The notes under the pieces are model-generated. The model saw only the letters and a program-made list of their open reading frames with translations, made no database searches and was not told the origin of the DNA. This document shows positions 16,439-25,448 of a stretch of DNA of 64,000 nt, one piece after another. The DNA is taken from NCBI RefSeq assembly GCF_947488945.1, contig NZ_CANLBS010000025.1:34590-98589 (forward strand), written 5' to 3'. The position numbers and the translations under genes were made by a program. The stretch comes from an uncultured Streptomyces sp. (GTDB lineage: Bacteria > Actinomycetota > Actinomycetes > Streptomycetales > Streptomycetaceae). How positions within the stretch are numbered: position 1 is the first letter of the stretch; each line of letters opens with the position of its first letter.

Positions 16439-16530
16439 CGCCCGGTCGGCCGCCGGGCGGGCCGTCCCCGTTCGGGTGGCCCACCGCGCGCCGCCCCCGC
16501 GAGGCCCGTCCGCGCTGGTAGCGGTGGTCC

Positions 16531-17982
16531 ATGCCGTTCCTCTCCCGCCGCCTGCGGGCCGCACTGCTGGCCACCGCATCGGTCTCCCTCGTCGCCGCAG
16601 CCCTCCCCGCCCCCGAGCCCCTCGGCATCGGGGACCGCCTCTTCCCCACCCTCGGCAACCCGGGCTACGACGTCCTCGCGTACGACCTCGCGCTCACCTA
16701 CGGCGGCGACCCCGCCGCCCCCCTCGAAGCGGTCACCACCATCGAGGCCAGGACGACGGAGCCGCTGGACCGGATCAACCTCGACTTCACCCACGGCACC
16801 GTCCGCTCGGTCACGGTCAACGCGCTCCGGGCGGACTTCGCCACCGCCGAGGAGGACCTGGTCGTGGACGCCCCCGGCCGGCTGCCCGCCGGGGTCCCGC
16901 TGCGGATCACCGTCCGGCACACCAGCGACCCCGTCGGGGACAAGGGCAGCGGAGGCTGGGTCCGCACCGCCGACGGACTGGCCATGGCCAACCAGGCCGA
17001 CGCGGGCCACCGCGTCTTCCCGTCCAACGACCACCCCGCCGACAAGGCTTTCTTCACCTTCCGCCTCACCGCCCCGCGCGGCGTCACCGCCGTCGCCAAC
17101 GGACTGCCGGCCGGCACGCGGGACCACGGTGCGACGAAGACCTGGATCTACCGCACCGAACACCCCATGGCCACCGAACTGGCCCAGGTCTCGCTCGGGA
17201 AGTCCGTGGTCCTGCACCGCGAAGGGCCACGCGGCCTGCCGGTGCGCGACGTCGTCCCGGCCGCCGACCGGGCAGCGGTCGAACCCTGGCTCGCCAAGAC
17301 CCCCGACCAGATCCGCTGGATGGAGGGCCAGGTCGGCGCGTACCCCTTCGAGACGTACGGCCTGCTGATCGCCGACACCGAGACCGGCTTCGAGCTGGAG
17401 ACCCAGACCCTCTCGCTCTTCGAGCGCCGTCTGTTCACCGACACCCGCTACCCGGAGTGGTACGTCGACTCCGTCATGGTGCACGAGTTGGCCCACCAGT
17501 GGTTCGGCGACAGCGTCTCGCCCGCGAGCTGGTCCGACCTCTGGCTCAGCGAGGGGCACGCGAGCTGGTACGAGGCCCGCTACACCGAGGACCGGTTCGG
17601 CTACGCGCAGGAGACCCGGATGCGCGAGGCGTACCGCAGGTCCGACGCCTGGCGCGCCGCCGGAGGACCGCCCGCCCGCCCGGACGCCCCCGCTCCGGGC
17701 CAGAAGCTCAGCCTCTTCCGGCCCGTGGTGTACGACGGCAGCGCGCTGGTGCTGTACGCGCTGCGGGCGGAGATCGGTGAGGCCGCCTTCGGCCGCCTGG
17801 AACGCGAGTGGGTCCGCCGGCACCGCGACGGGTCCGCGGGGACGGCGGACTTCACCGCCCTCGCGCAGCGCGTCGCCGGGCGTGACCTGACCGCCTTCTT
17901 CGACGGCTGGCTGTACGGCGAGAAGACGCCCCCGATGCCCGGCCACCCGGACTGGCGCAGCGACCACGCCGCCGGCCGCTGA
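16531..17982 (+). CDS. secreted M1-family zinc aminopeptidase
   Basis: This 483-residue protein has an N-terminal signal (MPFLSRRLRAALLATASVSL..., cleavage probably after ALPA). The zinc site is HELAHQWFGD (H318, E319, H322) with the third ligand E341 in WLSEGHASWYE. The substrate-binding GAMEN motif is degenerate and reads LETQT at ~289. It lacks the C-terminal ARM domain of long M1 enzymes. It stands alone 92 nt after rshA. A secreted peptide-trimming role is likely; substrates are unknown. Confidence 0.9.
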   Translation: MPFLSRRLRAALLATASVSLVAAALPAPEPLGIGDRLFPTLGNPGYDVLAYDLALTYGGDPAAPLEAVTTIEARTTEPLDRINLDFTHGTVRSVTVNALRADFATAEEDLVVDAPGRLPAGVPLRITVRHTSDPVGDKGSGGWVRTADGLAMANQADAGHRVFPSNDHPADKAFFTFRLTAPRGVTAVANGLPAGTRDHGATKTWIYRTEHPMATELAQVSLGKSVVLHREGPRGLPVRDVVPAADRAAVEPWLAKTPDQIRWMEGQVGAYPFETYGLLIADTETGFELETQTLSLFERRLFTDTRYPEWYVDSVMVHELAHQWFGDSVSPASWSDLWLSEGHASWYEARYTEDRFGYAQETRMREAYRRSDAWRAAGGPPARPDAPAPGQKLSLFRPVVYDGSALVLYALRAEIGEAAFGRLEREWVRRHRDGSAGTADFTALAQRVAGRDLTAFFDGWLYGEKTPPMPGHPDWRSDHAAGR

Positions 17983-18141
17983 GCCGCGGCCGCCGCGCGA
18001 AACCCGCATGACGGGCGGGGGCGGCCCGTGCCACTATCGACGGGTCGCCGACCCGGCCGGCCTGGCGGTTCCCGCGGGAATCATCCGGGGACGGAACGCG
18101 TTGTGACTGACGTAACGGACATCCATCGACGTAAGGATCCA

Positions 18142-19671
18142 ATGACCTCCTCTTCTTCTCTTCCCCAGGACGCGCAGGACGCGCAGGACGCACGGAGCGC
18201 AGCGGAGCCCGTCTCCGGGAGCCGTAACGAGAGCCTTCGGGCCGACGCCCTGATGGAAGAGGACGTCGCCTGGAGCCACGAGATCGACGGAGCGCGGGAC
18301 GGCGACCAGCTCGACCGCTCCGAGCGCGCCGCGCTGCGGCGTGTCGCCGGTCTCTCCACCGAACTCGAAGACGTCACCGAGGTCGAGTACCGCCAGCTCC
18401 GCCTGGAGCGTGTGGTGCTCGTGGGCGTCTGGACGTCGGGCACCGTGCACGACGCGGAGATCTCCCTCGCGGAGCTCGCCGCGCTCGCGGAGACCGCGGG
18501 GGCCCAGGTGCTCGACGCCGTCTACCAGCGCCGCGACAAGCCGGACCCGGCCACCTACATCGGCTCGGGCAAGGCGCTGGAGCTGCGGGACATCGTGCTG
18601 GAGACCGGTGCCGACACCGTCGTCTGCGACGGTGAGCTCAGCCCCGGCCAGCTCATCCACCTCGAAGACGTCGTGAAGGTCAAGGTGGTCGACCGGACCG
18701 CGCTGATCCTCGACATCTTCGCGCAGCACGCCAAGTCCCGTGAGGGCAAGGCGCAGGTCTCGCTGGCGCAGATGCAGTACATGCTGCCCCGGCTCCGCGG
18801 CTGGGGTCAGTCGCTCTCCCGCCAGATGGGCGGCGGCGGTTCGAGCGGCGGCGGAGGGATGGCCACCCGCGGTCCCGGTGAGACCAAGATCGAGACCGAC
18901 CGGCGCCGCATCCGCGAGAAGATGGCGAAGATGCGCCGGGAGATCGCGGAGATGAAGACCGGCCGCGACCTCAAGCGCCAGGAGCGCAAGCGCCACAAGG
19001 TGCCCTCGGTCGCCATCGCCGGGTACACCAACGCCGGGAAGTCCTCACTGCTCAACCGGCTCACCGGCGCCGGAGTCCTGGTGGAGAACGCCCTGTTCGC
19101 CACCCTGGACCCCACCGTGCGCAAGGCGGAGACGCCGAGCGGACGCGCGTACACGCTGGCCGACACCGTCGGGTTCGTGCGGCACCTGCCGCACCACCTC
19201 GTCGAGGCGTTCCGCTCCACGATGGAGGAGGTCGGCGAGTCCGACCTGATCCTGCACGTGGTCGACGGCTCGCACCCGGTGCCGGAGGAGCAGCTCGCGG
19301 CGGTCCGCGAGGTCATCCGGGACGTCGGCGCGCTCGACGTGCCCGAGATCGTCGTGATCAACAAGGCCGACGCGGCGGACCCGCTGGTCCTCCAGCGGCT
19401 GCTGCGCAACGAGAAGTACGCCATCGCCGTCTCGGCCCGCACCGGCGCCGGCATGGACGAACTCCTCGCGCTGATCGACGAGGAACTGCCCCGCCCGTCC
19501 GTGGAGATCGAGGTCCTGGTGCCGTACATCCAGGGCGCGCTGGTCTCCCGGGTGCACGCCGAGGGCGAGGTGCTCTCCGAGGAGCACACCGCCGACGGCA
19601 CGCTGCTCAAGGCACGGGTGCACGAGGAACTGGCCGCCGAGCTCGGCACCTTCGTCCTCGCGACGAGCTGA
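18142..19671 (+). CDS. hflX: ribosome-associated GTPase HflX
   Basis: HflX (509 residues) is a GTPase that splits stalled or hibernating 70S ribosomes. The N-terminal HflX domain includes SRQMGGGG and TRGPGETKIETDRRRI; the G domain has GYTNAGKSSLL (G1), DTVGFVRHLP (G3) and VINKADAAD (G4). The ~75-residue N-terminal extension is low complexity, with DAQDAQDA encoded by a short direct repeat. ATG 18142 is chosen because AAGGA lies 4 nt upstream; an in-frame GTG near 18102 is possible. It ends at a strong terminator. Confidence 0.94.
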   Translation: MTSSSSLPQDAQDAQDARSAAEPVSGSRNESLRADALMEEDVAWSHEIDGARDGDQLDRSERAALRRVAGLSTELEDVTEVEYRQLRLERVVLVGVWTSGTVHDAEISLAELAALAETAGAQVLDAVYQRRDKPDPATYIGSGKALELRDIVLETGADTVVCDGELSPGQLIHLEDVVKVKVVDRTALILDIFAQHAKSREGKAQVSLAQMQYMLPRLRGWGQSLSRQMGGGGSSGGGGMATRGPGETKIETDRRRIREKMAKMRREIAEMKTGRDLKRQERKRHKVPSVAIAGYTNAGKSSLLNRLTGAGVLVENALFATLDPTVRKAETPSGRAYTLADTVGFVRHLPHHLVEAFRSTMEEVGESDLILHVVDGSHPVPEEQLAAVREVIRDVGALDVPEIVVINKADAADPLVLQRLLRNEKYAIAVSARTGAGMDELLALIDEELPRPSVEIEVLVPYIQGALVSRVHAEGEVLSEEHTADGTLLKARVHEELAAELGTFVLATS

Positions 19672-19688
19672 CCGCACCGGTACGGACC

Positions 19689-19727
19689 GAAGCCCGGACC
19701 TCTCCGCCGAGGAGGGGTCCGGGCTTC
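19689..19727. terminator. bidirectional terminator hflX / peptidase
   Basis: GAAGCCCGGACC (19689-19700) pairs perfectly with GGTCCGGGCTTC (19716-19727); the inner TCTCC and GGAGG can extend the stem with one wobble pair. It separates convergent genes. Confidence 0.7.
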
Positions 19728-19749
19728 CGTCCGTCCGGCCGGGGGCGCG

Positions 19750-20955
19750 TCAGCCCGCGCTCACCTCGTCGTACAGCGCCTTGGCCTCCTCGCCGAGCCG
19801 CGGGCCGGACAGCCACCCGCCGTCCACCGGGCCGATCGAGGTGTTGGAGATCAGCGCGGGCTTCCCGTCGCTTCCGGTGGCGACCCAGCCGCCGCCGGAG
19901 GATCCGCCCGTCATGGTGCAGCCGATCCGGTACATCGTCGGCTGGTCCTGCGAGAGCGAGAGCCGGCCGGGCGCGTCCTCGCACCGGTAGGCCTGCTGGC
20001 CGTCGAAGGGCGGCGCGGCCGGGTAGCCGGTGGCCCTGATCGAGGCGATCTCCCGCGCCAGGGGGGCGTCGAACGCGACCGGCAGCGCCGAACCGACCGT
20101 CTCCTCCAGCGACTTCCCGCCCGAACCCGTCTCCGGAGTCACCTTCAGCACGGCGAAGTCGTACGGCGCGCCCCGGCCGCCCACCGAGGCGCCCTGCGCG
20201 ATCCACTGGTCCGAGGTGAGGGCCTCGGTGCCCCACCAGACGCCGTAGGGCGCGATCTCCTCCTTGGAGGCGGTCTCCAGCTCGCTCGTCGACAGCCCGC
20301 TGTCGTTGTACGCGGGGACGAAGGCGATGTTGCGGTACCAGCCGCCGTTCTTCCCGGCGTGCACGCAGTGGCCCGCGGTCCAGACGAGGTTGGACTTGCC
20401 CGGGTGGGCGGGGTCCTGGACGACGGTCGCGGAGCAGACCATCGAGCCCTCCGGCCCGTCGAACAGCAGCTTCCCGGACTCCGGGGCGGCGTCGTGGAAC
20501 GGGGTCCCCAGCGCGGCGGCCTTCACCGGCGCCGGCGTCGGGTCGGTGATGCCCTCGTCGACCGTGATGTCACCGCCGGCCGGGCTGTCCGGCGTGGTGT
20601 CGGCGTCCCGCATCCGCTGCGAGTCCCAGAGGTCCTCGATGATCGGGTTGACGAAGTCCTTGGCCTCGCGCAGCCACTGGTCCTTGTCCCAGTTCTTCCA
20701 CTCGCCGCCCTTCCACTGGTCCAGGTCGATCCCGTGCTCCTTGAGCCGGTCCTTCAGCTCGTCCGGAATCCTGATCGTGCCGTCGGAGGAGGCCGCCGCC
20801 GAAGCGGTCGGACCGGCCGCGCCGTCCTCCTCGGGACCGCACCCGGTGGCCGCCAGGGCGAGTACGGTGGCCGCGGCCGCCACGGCGAGCAGCGGGGAGC
20901 GGCGACCGCCGCCCCTCCCGCGGCGTGCGGAGCTGGTCGGGCGAACGGTTCGCAT
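19750..20955 (-). CDS. trypsin-like serine peptidase, lipoprotein
   Basis: This 401-residue extracellular protein has a lipoprotein signal: an Arg-rich start (SSARRGRGGGRRS), a hydrophobic core and LAATGC with Cys39. The C-terminal half has a chymotrypsin-fold peptidase: His in WTAGHCVHAG, Asp in YDFAVLKV, Ser in TGGSSGGGW. The ~130 residues in between (with DLDQWKGGEWKNWDKDQW) are a polar linker or propeptide I do not recognise. ATG 20955 has AGGGGG 8 nt upstream. Similar V8-like proteins are common in Streptomyces; the target is unknown. Confidence 0.88.
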   Translation of the reverse strand: MRTVRPTSSARRGRGGGRRSPLLAVAAAATVLALAATGCGPEEDGAAGPTASAAASSDGTIRIPDELKDRLKEHGIDLDQWKGGEWKNWDKDQWLREAKDFVNPIIEDLWDSQRMRDADTTPDSPAGGDITVDEGITDPTPAPVKAAALGTPFHDAAPESGKLLFDGPEGSMVCSATVVQDPAHPGKSNLVWTAGHCVHAGKNGGWYRNIAFVPAYNDSGLSTSELETASKEEIAPYGVWWGTEALTSDQWIAQGASVGGRGAPYDFAVLKVTPETGSGGKSLEETVGSALPVAFDAPLAREIASIRATGYPAAPPFDGQQAYRCEDAPGRLSLSQDQPTMYRIGCTMTGGSSGGGWVATGSDGKPALISNTSIGPVDGGWLSGPRLGEEAKALYDEVSAG

Positions 20956-21311
20956 GTGGTGATCCCCCTGGGACGTCATCGATCGTGTCGTCGTACGCCG
21001 GTAGTATTCCGTTCCCGCCCGCCGGAGCGTGACCCGCCCCCGGGGCGGCGGCCCAACGGGCCTGACGGTATAGCGGGTTGTGGTTCGCACGGTGTGTGCC
21101 CGCCGCGTCCGGGACCATGCCGGTGGAGGAAGGGACGGTTCCCGGCCGGGCCGCGGTTGCACCGTCGCCAAGATCTTCCGATGTACCCGTGATCCCGCGC
21201 GTCCGGCCTCGTTGGTACGCGTGGGAGCCCGGCAGCGTTCATCCCCGTTGTCCGCCACCGGTCCGTCCGCACCCAGCGCAACCCACCGTGAACGCAGGAG
21301 GATCGACAGCC
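20956..21311. other. divergent intergenic region before the siderophore-type operon
   Basis: These 356 nt lie between the peptidase gene and the aminotransferase gene. I find no supported reading frame. No sequence close to the DmdR/DtxR iron box (TTAGGTTAGGCTCACCTAA) is visible. AGGAGG at 21296-21301 serves the aminotransferase. Promoters must lie here but none is clear-cut. Confidence 0.5.
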
Positions 21312-22691
21312 GTGGCCGTGACCGAACCAGCGCCGGGGGCGCTGTCCGCCGTGCACGAGGGCATTCTGCGCCGCCAGTCGTCCAGGGAGTCCGCGGCGCG
21401 CACCTACGCCCGGTCGCTGCCGATCGTGCCGGTCCGCGCCCGGGGCCTCACCATCGAGGGCGCCGACGGCCGCCGCTATCTCGACTGCCTCTCCGGAGCG
21501 GGCACGCTGGCGCTCGGACACAACCACCCGGTGGTCCTCGAAGCGGTGCGCAAGGTCCTCGACTCCGGGGCCCCGCTCCACGTGCTGGACCTCGCCACCC
21601 CGGTCAAGGACGCCTTCGTCACCGAGCTCTTCAGTACCCTGCCGAAGGAACTGGCCGACGACGCCCGGATCCAGTTCTGCGGACCCGCGGGCACCGACGC
21701 GGTCGAGGCCGCCTTCAAACTGGTCCGCGCCGCGACCGGCCGCACCGGTCTGCTCGCCTTCACCGGGGCGTACCACGGCATGACCGCGGGCGCGCTCGAA
21801 GCCTCCGGCGGCGCCCAGGACGTGCGCGTCACCCGGCTGCCCTTCCCCCAGGACTACCGCTGCCCGTTCGGGATCGGGGGCGAGCGCGGCGCGGAGGTCG
21901 CGGCGCACTGGACCGAACACCTGCTGGACGACCCCAAGGGCGGAGTGCCCGCCCCCGCCGGGATGATCGTGGAGCCCGTCCAGGGCGAGGGCGGCGTCCA
22001 CCCCGCGCCCGACGGCTGGCTGCGACGGATGCGGGCGGTCACCGCGGCCCGGTCGATCCCCCTCATCGCCGACGAGGTGCAGACCGGTGTCGGCCGGACC
22101 GGCGCGTTCTGGGCCGTGGAGCACAGCGGGGTGGTCCCCGACGTGATGGTCATGTCCAAGGCGATCGGCGGATCGCTGCCGCTCGCCGTGATCGTCTACC
22201 GCTCCGGCCTCGACCTCTGGCAGCCCGGCGCCCACGCCGGCACCTTCCGTGGCAACCAGCTCGCCATGGCGGCCGGCGCCGCGACCCTTGCGTACGTCCG
22301 CGAGAACCGGCTCGCCGAGCGGGCCGCGCTGCTCGGCGCCCGGATGACCGGCCGGCTCCAGGGACTCGCCGCCGACCACCCGTCCATCGGGGACGTCCGG
22401 GGCCGCGGCCTCATGATCGGCGTCGAACTCGTGGACCCCGAGGCGGTGCCCGTCACCGCCGGAGGACCGCCGCCCGCCGACCCCGCGCTCGCCGTCCTGG
22501 TCCAGCAGGAGTGCCTGCGTCGGGGACTGATCGTCGAACTGGGCGGCCGGCACTCGGCCGTCGTCCGGCTGCTCCCGCCCCTCACCCTCACCGACGAACA
22601 GGCGGCGGCGGTCGTGGACCGCCTCGCGGACGCGCTGGCAGCCGCCGAACGCTCGCCGCACCGCCGAGTCGCCGCCGGGTCGCTCCGCTGA
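21312..22691 (+). CDS. diaminobutyrate-2-oxoglutarate aminotransferase (siderophore type)
   Basis: This 459-residue class III PLP aminotransferase is close in pattern to RhbA/EctB/AcsF enzymes that make L-2,4-diaminobutyrate from aspartate semialdehyde and glutamate. The cofactor Lys is K283 in VMSKAIGGSLP; D254 in IADEVQTGVGR holds the pyridine nitrogen; GPAGTDAVEAAFKL binds the phosphate. GTG 21312 has AGGAGG 10 nt upstream. It is the first of four genes transcribed together toward two NIS synthetases, so it likely supplies the diamine building block rather than an ectoine precursor, as no ectoine genes are near. Confidence 0.88.
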   Translation: MAVTEPAPGALSAVHEGILRRQSSRESAARTYARSLPIVPVRARGLTIEGADGRRYLDCLSGAGTLALGHNHPVVLEAVRKVLDSGAPLHVLDLATPVKDAFVTELFSTLPKELADDARIQFCGPAGTDAVEAAFKLVRAATGRTGLLAFTGAYHGMTAGALEASGGAQDVRVTRLPFPQDYRCPFGIGGERGAEVAAHWTEHLLDDPKGGVPAPAGMIVEPVQGEGGVHPAPDGWLRRMRAVTAARSIPLIADEVQTGVGRTGAFWAVEHSGVVPDVMVMSKAIGGSLPLAVIVYRSGLDLWQPGAHAGTFRGNQLAMAAGAATLAYVRENRLAERAALLGARMTGRLQGLAADHPSIGDVRGRGLMIGVELVDPEAVPVTAGGPPPADPALAVLVQQECLRRGLIVELGGRHSAVVRLLPPLTLTDEQAAAVVDRLADALAAAERSPHRRVAAGSLR

Positions 22692-22719
22692 CCCCGCAAC
22701 CCCTCACAAGGAAGACGCC

Positions 22720-24588
22720 GTGAATCCCACCTCCGCGCCCGACGCCGAAGGCTCCAGCATCCGAGGGCAGGGGCCGGCCGGCCCCGGCACCGCCGAAGCG
22801 TCGTGCGTCCCCCGCCAGAAGGCCCCGGCCGCCGCCGTCCGGCTCCCCGCCGCGGCCCCCCGCGCGGCGACGGACCTCCTCGACGACCCGGACCCCTTCC
22901 GCGCCGCCGACGCGGCGGGCACCGAGAGCCTGCTGCGCTGCTGGATCCGCGAGAACGACCTGCCCCACCCCACCGGAACCACCCTGCGCGTCCCGCTGCC
23001 CGCCACCGGCGCCGCGCTGGACGTTCCGGTACGGCACTGGTCCGCCACCGGCATCCACCGCTTCGGGCCGCCCGTCCTGACCGGCGCCCCGGACGACGCC
23101 CCGCCGGTGGACGCCGTGACCCTCGCCGCGCTGCTCTGCAGGGAGGCCGACCGGCACGGCGGAGCCGACCTCGTCGCCCGGGTCGCCGACTCCGTGCGCA
23201 ACACCGCCGGATTCCTCGCCGCCAGGCGCCGCACCCCCGAAGAGCCGCCGGGCGCCGACCACTTCCTCACCGCCGAGCAGGCGCTCCTGCTCGGCCACCC
23301 GCTGCACCCGACGCCCAAGAGCCGCGAAGGGCTCTCCGAGTCCGAGTCCCGGCGCTACTCGCCCGAACTGCACGGCTCCTTCCCGCTCCACTGGATGGCC
23401 GCCGACCGCTCGGTCCTCGCCTCGGACTCCGCCTGGACCCGCAACGGCCGCACCGTGCCCGCCGAGGAGATCGCCGCCCCGTTCGCCCGCGGGCTCCGGC
23501 TCCCGGACGGCACGGTCGCGCTCCCGGTCCACCCCTGGCAGGCGGAGGAGCTGAAACGCCGCCCCGAGGTGACCGCCCTCCTCGACGCCGGCCTGCTGCA
23601 CGACCTCGGCCCGCACGGCGCCCACTGGCACCCGACCTCCTCGGTCCGCACGGTGGCGCGCCCCGGCGCCGACGTGATGCTCAAGCTCTCCCTCGGCGTA
23701 CGCATCACCAACTCCTGCCGCGAGAACCTCCGCAAGGAGCTCCGCCGCGGGACCGAGGTGCACCGGCTGCTGCGGGCCGGCCTCGCCACCGAGTGGCAGC
23801 GCGCCCACCCCGGCTTCGACATCGTCCGCGACCCGGCGTGGCTCGCCGTGGACACCAAGGACGGCACCCCGCTCCAGGGGCTCGACGTGGTGTTCCGCCA
23901 CAACCCCTTCGGTCCCGCCGACGACGTCGCCTGCGTCGCCGGATTCACCGCCCTGCGCCCGGTGCCCGGCCACCCCCGCATGCGCTCCCGGCTCGCGGAG
24001 ACGGTCCACCGCCTCGCCGCCCGCACCGGCCGGCCCACGGCCGCCGTGGCCGCCGAGTGGTTCCTGCGCTACCTCGACCGCGTGGTCCGGCCGGTGCTCT
24101 GGCTGGACGCCCACGCCGGAGTCGCCCTCGAAGCGCACCAGCAGAACACCCTCGTCCGGCTCGACGCCGAGGGCTGGCCGGCCGGCGGGCGGTACCGCGA
24201 CAACCAGGGGTACTACTTCCGCGCCTCGCACCGGGAGTCCCTGGAGCGCAGGCTGCCCGGCATCGGCGCGGCGAGCGACACCTTCGTCTCCGACTCCGTC
24301 ACCGACGAGCGCTTCGCCTACTACCTCGGCATCAACAACGTCTTCGGTCTGATCGGGGCCTTCGGCTCCCAGGGCCTCGCCGACGAACAGGTGCTCCTCG
24401 CCGCCTTCCGGCGGTTCCTCGCGGCGGCCGTCCCCATGGGTTCGCCACTGCCCGCATACCTCCTCGGGACGCCGGAACTCCGCTGCAAGGCCAACCTGCT
24501 GACCCGCCTGCACGGGCTCGACGAACTGGTGGGACCGGTCGACACCCAGTCGGTCTACGTCACCATCGCCAATCCGCTGCATTCCTGA
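22720..24588 (+). CDS. IucA/IucC-family NIS siderophore synthetase (first)
   Basis: This 622-residue NRPS-independent siderophore synthetase joins a carboxylate such as citrate, via an acyl-adenylate, to an amine or hydroxylamine. Family landmarks: LPVHPWQ (~270), LKLSLGVRITNSCREN (ATP site), VALEAHQQNTLV (active-site HQQN) and the FhuF-like C-terminal region ending NPLHS. The first ~60 residues are Ala/Pro-rich and variable. GTG 22720 has AAGGAA 6 nt upstream and lies 28 nt after the aminotransferase. Which acceptor and which acid it uses cannot be read from the sequence. Confidence 0.92.
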   Translation: MNPTSAPDAEGSSIRGQGPAGPGTAEASCVPRQKAPAAAVRLPAAAPRAATDLLDDPDPFRAADAAGTESLLRCWIRENDLPHPTGTTLRVPLPATGAALDVPVRHWSATGIHRFGPPVLTGAPDDAPPVDAVTLAALLCREADRHGGADLVARVADSVRNTAGFLAARRRTPEEPPGADHFLTAEQALLLGHPLHPTPKSREGLSESESRRYSPELHGSFPLHWMAADRSVLASDSAWTRNGRTVPAEEIAAPFARGLRLPDGTVALPVHPWQAEELKRRPEVTALLDAGLLHDLGPHGAHWHPTSSVRTVARPGADVMLKLSLGVRITNSCRENLRKELRRGTEVHRLLRAGLATEWQRAHPGFDIVRDPAWLAVDTKDGTPLQGLDVVFRHNPFGPADDVACVAGFTALRPVPGHPRMRSRLAETVHRLAARTGRPTAAVAAEWFLRYLDRVVRPVLWLDAHAGVALEAHQQNTLVRLDAEGWPAGGRYRDNQGYYFRASHRESLERRLPGIGAASDTFVSDSVTDERFAYYLGINNVFGLIGAFGSQGLADEQVLLAAFRRFLAAAVPMGSPLPAYLLGTPELRCKANLLTRLHGLDELVGPVDTQSVYVTIANPLHS

Positions 24589-24629
24589 AACACCCTGCCC
24601 GACCGGGGCGACGAGAGGAGAATTCCGCC

Positions 24630-25388
24630 GTGCCACCCGCCGACGCGCCCAGGGACCCGGACCATGGATCGGCACCGCCGTCCGCGGCGGAACTGCATGT
24701 TCCGCCGTCCGGGGCGGAGGCGGAGGACACCCTGGACCTCGAACGGTCCGCGCGACTCCCCGCTCCGGCCGACGGCGGGGCCCACGGGCCGGTCCGCCGC
24801 CGGGACACCGGCGAACCGGGCCTCCTCGGCGACCCGGCCGACTGGCATCCCGTCAGCACGTCCGTCGGCGTCTTCCGGCTGGTTCCCGTACGCCCCGAAC
24901 GCGACCTCGGCGTGATCAGCGCATGGATGAACGACCCGGCGGTGGCCGCCTTCTGGGAGCTGGCCGGGCCCGAGGAGGTCACCGCCGCCCACCTGCGGCC
25001 CCAACTGGAGGGTGACGGCAGGAGCGTGCCGTGCCTGGGCGTGCTGGACGGACGGGCGATGAGCTACTGGGAGCTCTACCGCGCCGATCTCGACCCGCTG
25101 GCGCGCTACTACCCGTCCCGACCGCACGACACCGGCGTCCACCTGCTCGTCGCCGGGACGGACACCCGCGGACGGGGCGTCGGCACCGCGCTGCTGCGCG
25201 CGGTCGCCGACCTGGCACTCGACCGCCTTCCCCGGTGCACCCGGGTGGTCGCGGAGCCCGATCTGCGCAACACCCCGTCCGTCGCGGCCTTCCTCGGCGC
25301 GGGATTCCGCTTCTCCGCCGAGATCGAACTGCCCGACAAGAGGGCCGCGCTGATGATCCGTGACCGCGCCCACCGGGCCGTCCTGTGA
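24630..25388 (+). CDS. GNAT acyltransferase of the AlcB/IucB/RhbD type
   Basis: This 252-residue protein has a GNAT domain (~75-250) of the kind that acylates N-hydroxylated amines in siderophore synthesis: SAWMNDPAVAAFWELAGP at the start, SYWELYRAD, HLLVAGTDTRGRGVGTALL (acyl-CoA loop) and DLRNTPSVAAFLGAGF. The ~70-residue N-terminal region is low-complexity and Pro/Ala/Asp-rich. GTG 24630 has GAGAGGAG 9 nt upstream. It lies between the two synthetase genes. Its normal substrate would be an N-hydroxyamine, yet no N-hydroxylase is encoded in the operon. Confidence 0.85.
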   Translation: MPPADAPRDPDHGSAPPSAAELHVPPSGAEAEDTLDLERSARLPAPADGGAHGPVRRRDTGEPGLLGDPADWHPVSTSVGVFRLVPVRPERDLGVISAWMNDPAVAAFWELAGPEEVTAAHLRPQLEGDGRSVPCLGVLDGRAMSYWELYRADLDPLARYYPSRPHDTGVHLLVAGTDTRGRGVGTALLRAVADLALDRLPRCTRVVAEPDLRNTPSVAAFLGAGFRFSAEIELPDKRAALMIRDRAHRAVL

Positions 25389-25448
25389 CCCACCCGCCGC
25401 TCCGTGCACACCGCTCGAAACCCGTCGGCCTCACCCCGAGGAGTCTTT

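Noticed and set aside
20956..21311. Iron box for the siderophore-type operon
   Set aside because: Read through the region for TTAGG-type half sites on both strands and found none.
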